Shown here: positions 25,524 through 31,234 of the stretch, piece after piece
Layout of the letters: the number at the start of each line of letters is the position of its first letter
Numbering within the stretch: the first letter of the stretch is position 1
Source of the DNA: Rhodobacter sp.
Lineage (GTDB): Bacteria; Pseudomonadota; Alphaproteobacteria; Rhodobacterales; Rhodobacteraceae
DNA: 31,234 nucleotides
Reading direction: 5' to 3'
NCBI GenBank assembly: GCA_027482795.1
Contig: JAIXVS010000324.1
Span: 1-31,234 of the forward strand
Position numbers and translations under genes: made by a program
Notes under the pieces: model-generated
Told to the model about the DNA's origin: nothing
The model's input: only the letters and a program-made list of their open reading frames with translations
The model's database searches: none

Positions 25524-25639
25524 AAATCCTCCAAGTCGTTCTGTCAATCAATCGCGCTGACTTTGGGCCAGCAGAACATCCCACACTTAGGCAAGAAATA
25601 TTTATGGCCCGATGCAAAGCGACTGAGCGCGAAAAATGA
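25520..25639 (+). pseudogene. 39-codon relic of a glycosyltransferase N-terminus
   Basis: Small open frame that begins in an ATGA overlap with wzy and ends in an ATGA overlap with the next gene. Its product starts MKILQVVLSINRADFGPAE, very like the start of the GT4 protein encoded at 26745 (MRVLSIIPSINPADGGPVT): 9 of 19 positions are the same and several others are similar. This is the donor-side first strand and glycine-rich turn of GT4 enzymes, without the rest. It may be what is left of a deleted glycosyltransferase gene, now serving at most to couple translation between its neighbours. Confidence 0.5.
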
Positions 25640-26748
25640 AAAAACTCATCTTCCTTTGGGACAACTTCGGTCCCACGCACTCTGATAGGGTCGAGGCTGT
25701 CACGCGCGCATTCTCTGGGCTGACTCGCGTTATTGGCATTGAGGAACGTTCGCGCTCTGACACTTACGAATGGCTTCCAGAGGAGCCGAGTGGATTCGAA
25801 AAAGTCACTCTGTTTGGGCCAGCATGGCCTGGAACAATTCACATGCTGTTCGCGCTTATTAGGCAAGACATCAAACTTGGAAAAGCCACTTGGTTTTTAT
25901 GCAATTATAATCGGCTACACATTTTCCTTTTCGCGGTCTGGCTACGGCTGCGCAGAAGACACGTTTATCTGATGGCGGACTCAAAATATGACGACATTCC
26001 AAGGTACTTGGTTCGCGAATTGTGTAAGTCTATTGCGTTGAAGCCATATATGGGCGCGATTGGCTGCGGCAGACGTTCCCAAAGCTACTTGCGTTTTCTT
26101 CTTGGACGACGCAAGCTCGTTGTCGGGGAGTATGATACGCTGAACATAAATCGAATTAGAACCCTTTCAGGTTCGCCACCGGCTCCCGAAGGTGTTCCGT
26201 TCAGCAATCGAGATTGGATCATTGTCGCTAGGTTTATTGAGGAAAAAAACCTAATTGTCGCTTTAAGTGCCTTTTCGGAGTACCTTAAAGATTCCAAGCA
26301 ACCTAGACGACTTCGCATCTGCGGATCGGGGCCATTAGAAACAAAACTAAAGGCGCACGCAGATTTGGTTGGAGCTTCTGATATGATTGATTTCCTTGGA
26401 TTTGTTCAGACAGAAGAAATTTCAAGACATTTGGCGGCGTCTTGCGCCCTAATACTGCCAAGTATTCAAGAGACATTTGGCCTAGTTACAATTGAAGCCC
26501 AAGCCATGGGTTTGCCCGTTCTCATCAGCGAAGTTTGCGGTGCGCGTGATCACTTGGTTCGAAATTGGGTAAATGGGTTTGTGTTTGAACCCGATAATGT
26601 AGAAGGTTTGGCGCAATTTATGGCGCTGCTGGACAAGGACGAAGCGCTTTGGCGTAGGCTATGCGAAGGAGCGACCGCCACAGCACCCTTAGGCGATGTA
26701 GGGCGTTTCGTTGAAGGAGTAAGAGCTTTAGTTGGAAGCGATACATGA
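25636..26748 (+). CDS. Glycosyltransferase, GT4 family
   Basis: Cytoplasmic GT-B glycosyltransferase of 370 residues. The N-domain is divergent (MKKLIFLWDNFGPTHSDRVE). The C-domain has the GT4 pattern: DWIIVARFIEEKNLIVALSA, LRICGSGPLETKL, and the EX7E site in LPSIQETFGLVTIEAQAMG with GLPVLISEVCGARD. It should add one sugar of the repeat unit; which one is unknown. Start overlaps the relic frame by ATGA and has no good ribosome site of its own, which suggests coupling. Base composition is in between the AT-rich wzy and the GC-rich neighbours. Confidence 0.86.
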   Translation: MKKLIFLWDNFGPTHSDRVEAVTRAFSGLTRVIGIEERSRSDTYEWLPEEPSGFEKVTLFGPAWPGTIHMLFALIRQDIKLGKATWFLCNYNRLHIFLFAVWLRLRRRHVYLMADSKYDDIPRYLVRELCKSIALKPYMGAIGCGRRSQSYLRFLLGRRKLVVGEYDTLNINRIRTLSGSPPAPEGVPFSNRDWIIVARFIEEKNLIVALSAFSEYLKDSKQPRRLRICGSGPLETKLKAHADLVGASDMIDFLGFVQTEEISRHLAASCALILPSIQETFGLVTIEAQAMGLPVLISEVCGARDHLVRNWVNGFVFEPDNVEGLAQFMALLDKDEALWRRLCEGATATAPLGDVGRFVEGVRALVGSDT

Positions 26749-27959
26749 GAGTCCTTAGCATTATCCCATCCATTAACCCTGCCGATGGCGGGCCTGTGAC
26801 GGGTCTGATGTCCTATGTTTCGGAAATGCAAAAGCGTGAGTGGGAAAACGAAATTGTATGCCTTGATGACCCGACTGCGCCGTGGGTTAGGGATGTTGCT
26901 TGCCCAGTCACGGCCTTAGGAAGCGGCGTTTTGTCAATTCGATACACGCCAGCCTTGGGCATATGGCTAAAGGAAAACGCGCAGCGTTTTGACGTCGCAA
27001 TCATTCATGGCGTTTGGAACTGGGCCTCTGTTGGCGGTGGAAGGGCCTGCCGTGCGGCAGGCTTACCCTATGTCCTGTTCTCGCATGGGATGCTGGACCC
27101 CTATTTTAGGGAAATCAAGCCAATCAAACATTGGGTCAAGCAGGTTTTCTGGATAGGTCAAGGCCCCGTGCTGCGTGACGCGGAATATGTGCTTTTTACT
27201 GCGCAGCAAGAGGCTGAACTGGCGCGCTACGCGTTCTGGGGGCCAAGCTGGTCTGAACGTGTGGTTAAATATGGCGCAAACGCCCCACCCGCAACGGGGC
27301 GGGGCGAGCGGGTAGCCGCGTTCCGCAAAAAGATGGGGCTGAAAGACAACCAGCCTTATTTGTTATTTCTAAGCCGAATTCATCCCAAGAAAGGTGCCGA
27401 TATACTGGTAGCTGCGTTTGCCCGCGTGGCCAGCGACTATCCCGATTTGCATCTTATCATCGCCGGGCCCGGACCCGATCATTTGCTTTCGCAATTAAAG
27501 TCGGCTGCCGAGGCGGAAAAAGTCGCGAACCGCGTGCATTTTCCAGGAATGTTACAGGGCGATCTGAAATGGGGTGCGATGGAGGGGGCAGAGGCATTTA
27601 CCCTCTTCACTCATCAAGAGAATTTCGGAATTGTGCTTGCCGAGTCTCTGGCGGCCCAAACGCCGGTGATCACAACCACCAAAACAAATATTTGGCAGGA
27701 GTTACAAGAAACTGGCGCGGCTATAATTTGTGACGATACCGCCCCAAGTGCGAACGAGGCGTTGCGCCAGTTTCTATCCTTACCCGCGGCGCAAAAGGCC
27801 GAAATGCACGTTAAGGCGCGGGCGGGATACGAGGCACAGTTTACCGCAGCGGCAGCATCCGAAGATCTTGCGGCAGTCTTGACCGAAGTGGCAGAGCAAA
27901 ACATCCGCTACAATGCAGAACACTCAGCCGATACGTCCAAGGGAACCCGTGCGAAATGA
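26745..27959 (+). CDS. Glycosyltransferase, GT4 family
   Basis: Cytoplasmic GT-B glycosyltransferase of 404 residues. It opens MRVLSIIPSINPADGGPVTG, the normal start of this group, then AIIHGVWNWASVGGGRACRA and VLFSHGMLDPYFREIKPIKH, which are typical of GT4 enzymes in colanic-acid-like clusters. The C-domain has YLLFLSRIHPKKGADILV, LHLIIAGPGPDHLLSQL and FTLFTHQENFGIVLAESLA (EX7E). It overlaps the preceding gene by ATGA. Donor sugar unknown. Confidence 0.88.
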   Translation: MRVLSIIPSINPADGGPVTGLMSYVSEMQKREWENEIVCLDDPTAPWVRDVACPVTALGSGVLSIRYTPALGIWLKENAQRFDVAIIHGVWNWASVGGGRACRAAGLPYVLFSHGMLDPYFREIKPIKHWVKQVFWIGQGPVLRDAEYVLFTAQQEAELARYAFWGPSWSERVVKYGANAPPATGRGERVAAFRKKMGLKDNQPYLLFLSRIHPKKGADILVAAFARVASDYPDLHLIIAGPGPDHLLSQLKSAAEAEKVANRVHFPGMLQGDLKWGAMEGAEAFTLFTHQENFGIVLAESLAAQTPVITTTKTNIWQELQETGAAIICDDTAPSANEALRQFLSLPAAQKAEMHVKARAGYEAQFTAAAASEDLAAVLTEVAEQNIRYNAEHSADTSKGTRAK

Positions 27960-28039
27960 ATGATTTTGGCAGCAGTGAAATTCTCAACGCAGCCGTGTTA
28001 TCCGCCGTTTATATACCTATTGAAGAGCCTCTAGCATAA
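27956..28039 (+). other. 27-codon open frame between the last glycosyltransferase and wcaF
   Basis: Begins in an ATGA overlap with the upstream gene and ends 8 bp before wcaF; its stop overlaps an AAGG that is the likely wcaF ribosome site. The product, MNDFGSSEILNAAVLSAVYI plus PIEEPLA, is not recognised. It may be a chance frame or a remnant; coding is not shown. Confidence 0.2.
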
Positions 28040-28047
28040 GGCAACCC

Positions 28048-28638
28048 ATGACTGAACAGACCACCCCTCTGCCCTCCTCTCCGTCGAAGAACATTTTCTC
28101 TGGCGCGCCATCGTTTTCGTTCAGGAACCGTCTTACGCGCGCGGTTTGGGCGGTGGTTTGGGCGGTTTTCGCCAGTTGGACACCGCCGCCTTTGCATCGC
28201 TGGCGGATATTCCTGCTGCGTGCTTTTGGAGCGAAGATCGGGGCTGGCTGCCGTGTTTATCGTTCGGTTCGGGTCTGGTATCCGCCGCATTTGGTGATGG
28301 GGGCGCAAGCAGTGATGGGGCCGCGGGTTAATTGCTATAACCAAGGCATGGTAACACTGGGGGAACGGGCGATTGTCTCGCAAGGGGCGCATTTGTGCAC
28401 AGGAACGCATGATATCCGCGATACTTCCTTCCAACTTGTGACGCGCCCCATCACGATTGGCGCGGACGCATGGATTGCGGCTGAGGCCTTTGTTGCACCT
28501 GGCGTGACATGTGGCGAAAGGGCTGTGTTAGGTGCGCGCGGGGTGGCCTTTGCCGATTTACAGCCGAATATGGTCTACCGTGGGAACCCAGCCGTCAAGA
28601 TAAAGGCGCGTTTTTTGCAGCGTGACGAACAGTCTTGA
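28048..28638 (+). CDS. wcaF: WcaF-like acetyltransferase (left-handed beta-helix)
   Basis: Cytoplasmic hexapeptide-repeat acyltransferase of 196 residues. It shows FRNRLTRAVWAVVWAVFASW at the front, then hexapeptide repeats in GAKIGAGCRVYRSVRVWYPP, the catalytic-His region CTGTHDIRDTSF, and ITIGADAWIAAEAFVAPGVT with YRGNPAVKIKARF at the end. This order is that of colanic-acid WcaF and related NodL/CysE-type enzymes that move acetyl from acetyl-CoA to a sugar. The ATG has AAGG 6 nt upstream. It is the last intact gene of the exopolysaccharide operon before the insertion element. Confidence 0.88.
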   Translation: MTEQTTPLPSSPSKNIFSGAPSFSFRNRLTRAVWAVVWAVFASWTPPPLHRWRIFLLRAFGAKIGAGCRVYRSVRVWYPPHLVMGAQAVMGPRVNCYNQGMVTLGERAIVSQGAHLCTGTHDIRDTSFQLVTRPITIGADAWIAAEAFVAPGVTCGERAVLGARGVAFADLQPNMVYRGNPAVKIKARFLQRDEQS

Positions 28639-28741
28639 TTTCGTCTGGGAAGCAGCAGTTGCAATAGAATGTTCGCCTACTTCGGTACGGGAAGAGGCGT
28701 CGAAAACGTGGCTTCTTTGCAGCGGCGGAGTCGAGTGGCGT

Positions 28742-28867
28742 TCATTGGCCGATCAAGGTGTGCTCACCCATAAACCCAACCCCAAAACAAATGGCCCCAC
28801 TCGCAGGTGTCTCGCCATCGGCGGTGTCGTGCGCCTTTACCAAAGGCGCGTCGGTCTTGCGCAGAAC
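28742..28867 (-). pseudogene. 3' fragment of a gene cut by the IS66 element
   Basis: On the minus strand the frame is open from the left edge of the insertion element (28867) to a TGA at 28742, 41 codons. The translation has normal protein character, for example PASGAICFGVGFMGEHTLIG, whereas the plus-strand frame over the same bases does not. It has no start in the window and its 5' part would continue beyond the element. I do not recognise the family. Confidence 0.45.
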
Positions 28868-28889
28868 GTAAGCGTCCGGTCTGACCGCT
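28868..28889 (+). repeat. IS66 left terminal inverted repeat
   Basis: 22 bp starting GTAAGCGTCCGG; pairs with 31213-31234 with mismatches only at positions 5 and 19. The last 2 bp overlap the tnpC stop codon region. Confidence 0.92.
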
Positions 28890-30387
28890 ATCCGTTCCAG
28901 TGCCATGGCAGCAATTCGTCGACCTTTGTAATCTTGTAGTCAGGGATTTGTGCGAGGGTGTCGGCGAGCCAAGCGTGTGGGTCGACAGCGTTGAGCTTGG
29001 CGGTTTCGATCAAGGTGTAGGCGATGGCGGCGGCCTTGCCTCCTGCTTCCGAACCGACGAAGAGATAGTTCTTCCGCCCGATGGCTATTGCGCGCATGCC
29101 ACGCTCGGCGGCGTTGTTGTCCAACTCAAGGATGCCGTGGTCAAGGTAGGGGCGCAGGCGTTCCATGCGGGTTAGGGCATAGCGGATCGCTCCAGCCAGA
29201 GGGGATTTGCCCGAGATTGTGGTGAGTTGCATGGCCAGCCATCGCTCAAGATCGTCGAAGACTGGGGCGGCATGAACGCGGCGAAGCTCGACCCGGTCAT
29301 CCGGTGGCGACCCTCTTGCCTCCTTCTCGACGGCGTAAAGTTGTGCGATCCGGCCGATGGCTTCTTCGGCGATGGGTGAGCCCTGCGATCGATGGATATC
29401 GACGAACTTGCGCCGCACATGGGCCATGCAGGCGACCTCGCGGATGGTGCCGGTGCGGTAGAGTTCCTCGAACCCTGCGTAGCCGTCGGCATGCATCCAG
29501 CCGCGGTATCGGGCGAGATGGTCTTTAGGATGTTGGCCTTTGCGGTCGCCAGAGAACCTATACCAGGCGGCGGGCGGGGCACTGCTGCCCCAAGGGCGTT
29601 CGTCGCGGGCATAGGTCCAGAGCCTTGCCGTCTGGGTCTTGCCGGTGCCAGGTGCCAGCATGCTGATCGGCGTGTCATCGGCAAAGATCGCTTCAGCCGA
29701 CAGGACATGGCGACCGACGGCATCTGCCAGCGGTTCCAGCAGGGAGGTGGCCTTACCGACCCAATCGGCCAAGGTAGAGCGGTCAAGATCAATGCCTTCG
29801 CGGTCGAATATCTGGCTTTGGCGGTAGAGCGGCAAGTGATCGGCATATTTGCTGACCAGCACATGTGCCAGCAGACCCGGCCCGGGGCGGCCGCGCTCAA
29901 TGGGCCGCGATGGCAGCGGAGACTGAACAAACTTCTCGCAGCAGGCGCAGGTCAGACGCGGACGGATGATGCGGTTCACGATAAACCGGCCCGGCACGTA
30001 CTCCAACTCCTCGGTCACATCATCACCGATCCGGCGCAGACGGCCACCGCAGTCGGCGCAGGCATCGGCGCTTGGGGTCAGTTCCACTTCCATCCGCGGG
30101 ATATGGTCGGGGATCGGACGACGCTTCGGTTTGTCCTTCTCCTCGATGTCCGGCAGCTTCATCCGTGCGGTCATCGCGGCGGCGGCGATCTCGCTGCTCT
30201 CGAGCGCGAGTTGCAACTGCTCCGCCGTCTCGGATGACGCGCCAAACCGGTGCGCGCGGTGCCCTGCCAGTTGATGGCGCAGCTTTTCGATCAGGATCGC
30301 CTGCGCCTTCACCTCTGCCAGAAGCCGCGCGGTGAAGCTGCGCAGCTCCTCGGGGTCTTCGGGCAAGGAAAGGGTCTGATCCAGCAT
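28888..30387 (-). CDS. tnpC: IS66 transposase TnpC
   Basis: DDE transposase of 499 residues, full length for the family. An N-terminal coiled-coil (about 20-65) with HRFGASSE is followed by a zinc-finger-like part (CADCGG at about 110-114 and CACC at 147-150). The catalytic region has FADDTPISML (Asp238), WMHADGYAGFEELY (Asp301) and the Glu in ELDNNAAERGMRAIAIGRKN (Glu428). The C-terminal extension WLADTLAQIPDYKI is typical. No frameshift or early stop is seen, so the element may be active. Confidence 0.96.
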   Translation of the reverse strand: MLDQTLSLPEDPEELRSFTARLLAEVKAQAILIEKLRHQLAGHRAHRFGASSETAEQLQLALESSEIAAAAMTARMKLPDIEEKDKPKRRPIPDHIPRMEVELTPSADACADCGGRLRRIGDDVTEELEYVPGRFIVNRIIRPRLTCACCEKFVQSPLPSRPIERGRPGPGLLAHVLVSKYADHLPLYRQSQIFDREGIDLDRSTLADWVGKATSLLEPLADAVGRHVLSAEAIFADDTPISMLAPGTGKTQTARLWTYARDERPWGSSAPPAAWYRFSGDRKGQHPKDHLARYRGWMHADGYAGFEELYRTGTIREVACMAHVRRKFVDIHRSQGSPIAEEAIGRIAQLYAVEKEARGSPPDDRVELRRVHAAPVFDDLERWLAMQLTTISGKSPLAGAIRYALTRMERLRPYLDHGILELDNNAAERGMRAIAIGRKNYLFVGSEAGGKAAAIAYTLIETAKLNAVDPHAWLADTLAQIPDYKITKVDELLPWHWNG

Positions 30388-30446
30388 GCAAGAAGCTTAT
30401 CCCACTGTAATCCTTGTGGGAATCCTTCTTTTGCAGGATGGCTAAA

Positions 30447-30794
30447 TTATCCCGCTGCCAGGGGCCGCCACGTCCGCTGCGGGGCGCGCCAGTCAATCCC
30501 TTCAAGGAGCATCGATAGCTGCGCCGGCGACAATGCCACCTTGCCTTCCTTTGCCGAGGGCCAGACGAACCGACCCTTCTCTAGCCGCTTCAGGAACATG
30601 CAGGCTCCTTGGCCATCCCACCAGATCACCTTGACCATATCGCCACGGCGGCCGCGGAAGACAAAGAGGTGCCCAGCAAACGGATCCTGCTTCAGCACAG
30701 CCTCGGCCTGCGCCGCCAAGGCCGCGAAGCCCTTGCGCATGTCCGTCACCCCGGCCGCCAGCCAGACCCGCGTGTTGGCCGGAACTGGGATCAC
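30447..30794 (-). CDS. tnpB: IS66 accessory protein TnpB
   Basis: Small protein of 115 residues required with TnpA and TnpC for IS66 transposition; precise role not known. Family signatures are GVTDMRKGFAALAAQ, GHLFVFRGRRGDMVKVIWWD and GACMFLKRLEKGRFVWP. Its start overlaps the end of tnpA by 4 bp, so the two are translationally coupled. A 59-bp gap precedes tnpC. Confidence 0.96.
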   Translation of the reverse strand: MIPVPANTRVWLAAGVTDMRKGFAALAAQAEAVLKQDPFAGHLFVFRGRRGDMVKVIWWDGQGACMFLKRLEKGRFVWPSAKEGKVALSPAQLSMLLEGIDWRAPQRTWRPLAAG

Positions 30795-31150
30795 GCCATC
30801 AGCCCACGGATCAGCCGCGTCAGAGCCTCGGGATCATAGCTGCCACTGATCCGCATCCGGTGCCCGCCTGCAAGCTCAATCTCGATGTGGTTCACGGCGG
30901 CGGAGGTGGTCGGAGCAGTCCTGTTCTCCGCGACAATCTCTACGGGTAGAAAGCGCGCGCCCTCCGACGGGGACTGAGCTAGGGCGCGGTCCGGTGCAAA
31001 GCGGGGATCACGCAGCCATTTGAATATCAAGTTCGCATTAACAGTATAGCGATGCGCCACCTGCGCCACGGAAACACCTGGCACCGTCGCCTGCAAGCAG
31101 ATCGAACGCTTCTCTTGATCCGTCCAAAGCCGCCTCGTTCGCCGCGCCAC
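30791..31150 (-). CDS. tnpA: IS66 accessory protein TnpA
   Basis: Protein of 119 residues with an N-terminal helix-turn-helix (RRLWTDQEKRSICLQATVPG then VAQVAHRYTVNANLIFKWLR), the usual IS66 Orf1. The C-terminal part, IEIELAGGHRMRISGSYDPE, is also typical. It begins with GTG at 31150. The AAGG ribosome site lies in the right arm of a strong hairpin, which should limit translation from long transcripts. Confidence 0.93.
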   Translation of the reverse strand: MARRTRRLWTDQEKRSICLQATVPGVSVAQVAHRYTVNANLIFKWLRDPRFAPDRALAQSPSEGARFLPVEIVAENRTAPTTSAAVNHIEIELAGGHRMRISGSYDPEALTRLIRGLMA

Positions 31151-31151
31151 A

Positions 31152-31197
31152 TTTGCACCTTAGTGTCCACTATCCTTGGTGGACACTAAGGTGCAAA
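31152..31197 (-). promoter_or_regulatory. 19-bp perfect hairpin over the tnpA ribosome binding site
   Basis: TTTGCACCTTAGTGTCCAC (31152-31170) pairs without mismatch with 31179-31197 around an 8-nt loop. On the tnpA transcript the AAGG site falls in the stem nearest the GTG start. This could shut translation when transcription enters from outside, as known for some other insertion sequences; the role here is inferred. Confidence 0.65.
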
Positions 31198-31212
31198 GTC
31201 ACCAAGCGGCAG

Positions 31213-31234
31213 AGCAGTCAGACCGGACGGTTAC
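31213..31234 (-). repeat. IS66 right terminal inverted repeat
   Basis: 22 bp ending GGACGGTTAC at the last base of the window; inverted match to 28868-28889 at 20 of 22 positions. Confidence 0.92.

Larger units (their letters stand above)
28868..31234. mobile_element. IS66-family insertion sequence, complete
   Basis: A 2367-bp element with the three-gene IS66 layout (tnpA, tnpB, tnpC, all minus strand). The ends are 22-bp inverted repeats, 28868-28889 and 31213-31234, identical at 20 of 22 positions, with shared core CGTCCGGTCTGAC and the outer GTAA usual for the family. The right end falls on the last base of the window. The 8 bp on the left flank are CGCAGAAC (28860-28867); IS66 elements make 8-bp target duplications, so the same 8 bp should follow the window. 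Left flank lies in a minus-strand gene fragment. Confidence 0.93.

Noticed and set aside
28622..28939. Plus-strand open frame after wcaF
   Set aside because: It crosses the IS66 boundary and has no protein-like pattern; the minus-strand frame over the same bases looks more real.
1..31234. CRISPR array, tRNA, rRNA, prophage
   Set aside because: I saw no regularly spaced repeats, no tRNA-like cloverleaf and no phage genes in any region.

Overview
The window reads as a piece of an alphaproteobacterial chromosome, most probably from the Rhodobacterales (Roseobacter group). The reasons are the moderately GC-rich coding style, an ExoY-type sugar transferase beside colanic-acid-like Wca genes, LuxR-type regulators without a luxI, and sites that fit the CtrA box of alphaproteobacteria. 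These are inferences from reading the sequence; no database search was run.

Left part (1-4763, all minus strand): a carbohydrate-uptake module. It holds a LacI-type repressor, a periplasmic sugar-binding protein, the start of a MalF-type permease cut by the window edge, and, upstream, an MFS transporter. A pair of abutting LacI-type half-palindromes lies in front of the repressor. Next (5254-6779, plus) are two tandem paralogous LuxR-type regulators, followed by a convergent pair (minus) of an O-antigen-ligase-like membrane protein and a small membrane-anchored protein.

Middle and right part (9350-28638, nearly all plus): an exopolysaccharide locus of the Wzx/Wzy type. ExoY-like starts the lipid-linked repeat unit. 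ManB, ManC, Gmd and Fcl give the route from mannose-6-phosphate to GDP-L-fucose. WcaI and three other glycosyltransferases build the unit, WcaF and possibly an SGNH protein decorate it, Wzx flips it, Wzy polymerises it, and a Wzc-type tyrosine kinase controls chain length and export. A PPP-family phosphatase sits directly upstream of wzc. Two small secreted proteins lie between wzc and manB. From manB to the last glycosyltransferase most genes overlap by 4 bp. The genes at 20185-22000 and 24282-26748 are visibly more AT-rich, as expected of exchanged repeat-unit genes. No outer-membrane Wza exporter is in the window.

The most interesting signal is regulatory. An 18-bp near-palindrome, roughly ATKGGGNAWWTCCCCAT, occurs four times, each time between genes: upstream of the luxR pair (4945), exoY (9267), the small secreted protein gene (13933) and manB (14836). 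Two copies have a CtrA-like TTAA-N7-TTAR site nearby, one of them directly adjacent. This looks like a small local regulon, and the tandem LuxR proteins are natural candidates to bind it.

Right end (28868-31234): a complete IS66-family element (tnpA, tnpB, tnpC) whose right terminal inverted repeat ends at the last base of the window. It appears to have cut a minus-strand gene, of which only the last 41 codons remain at 28742-28867.
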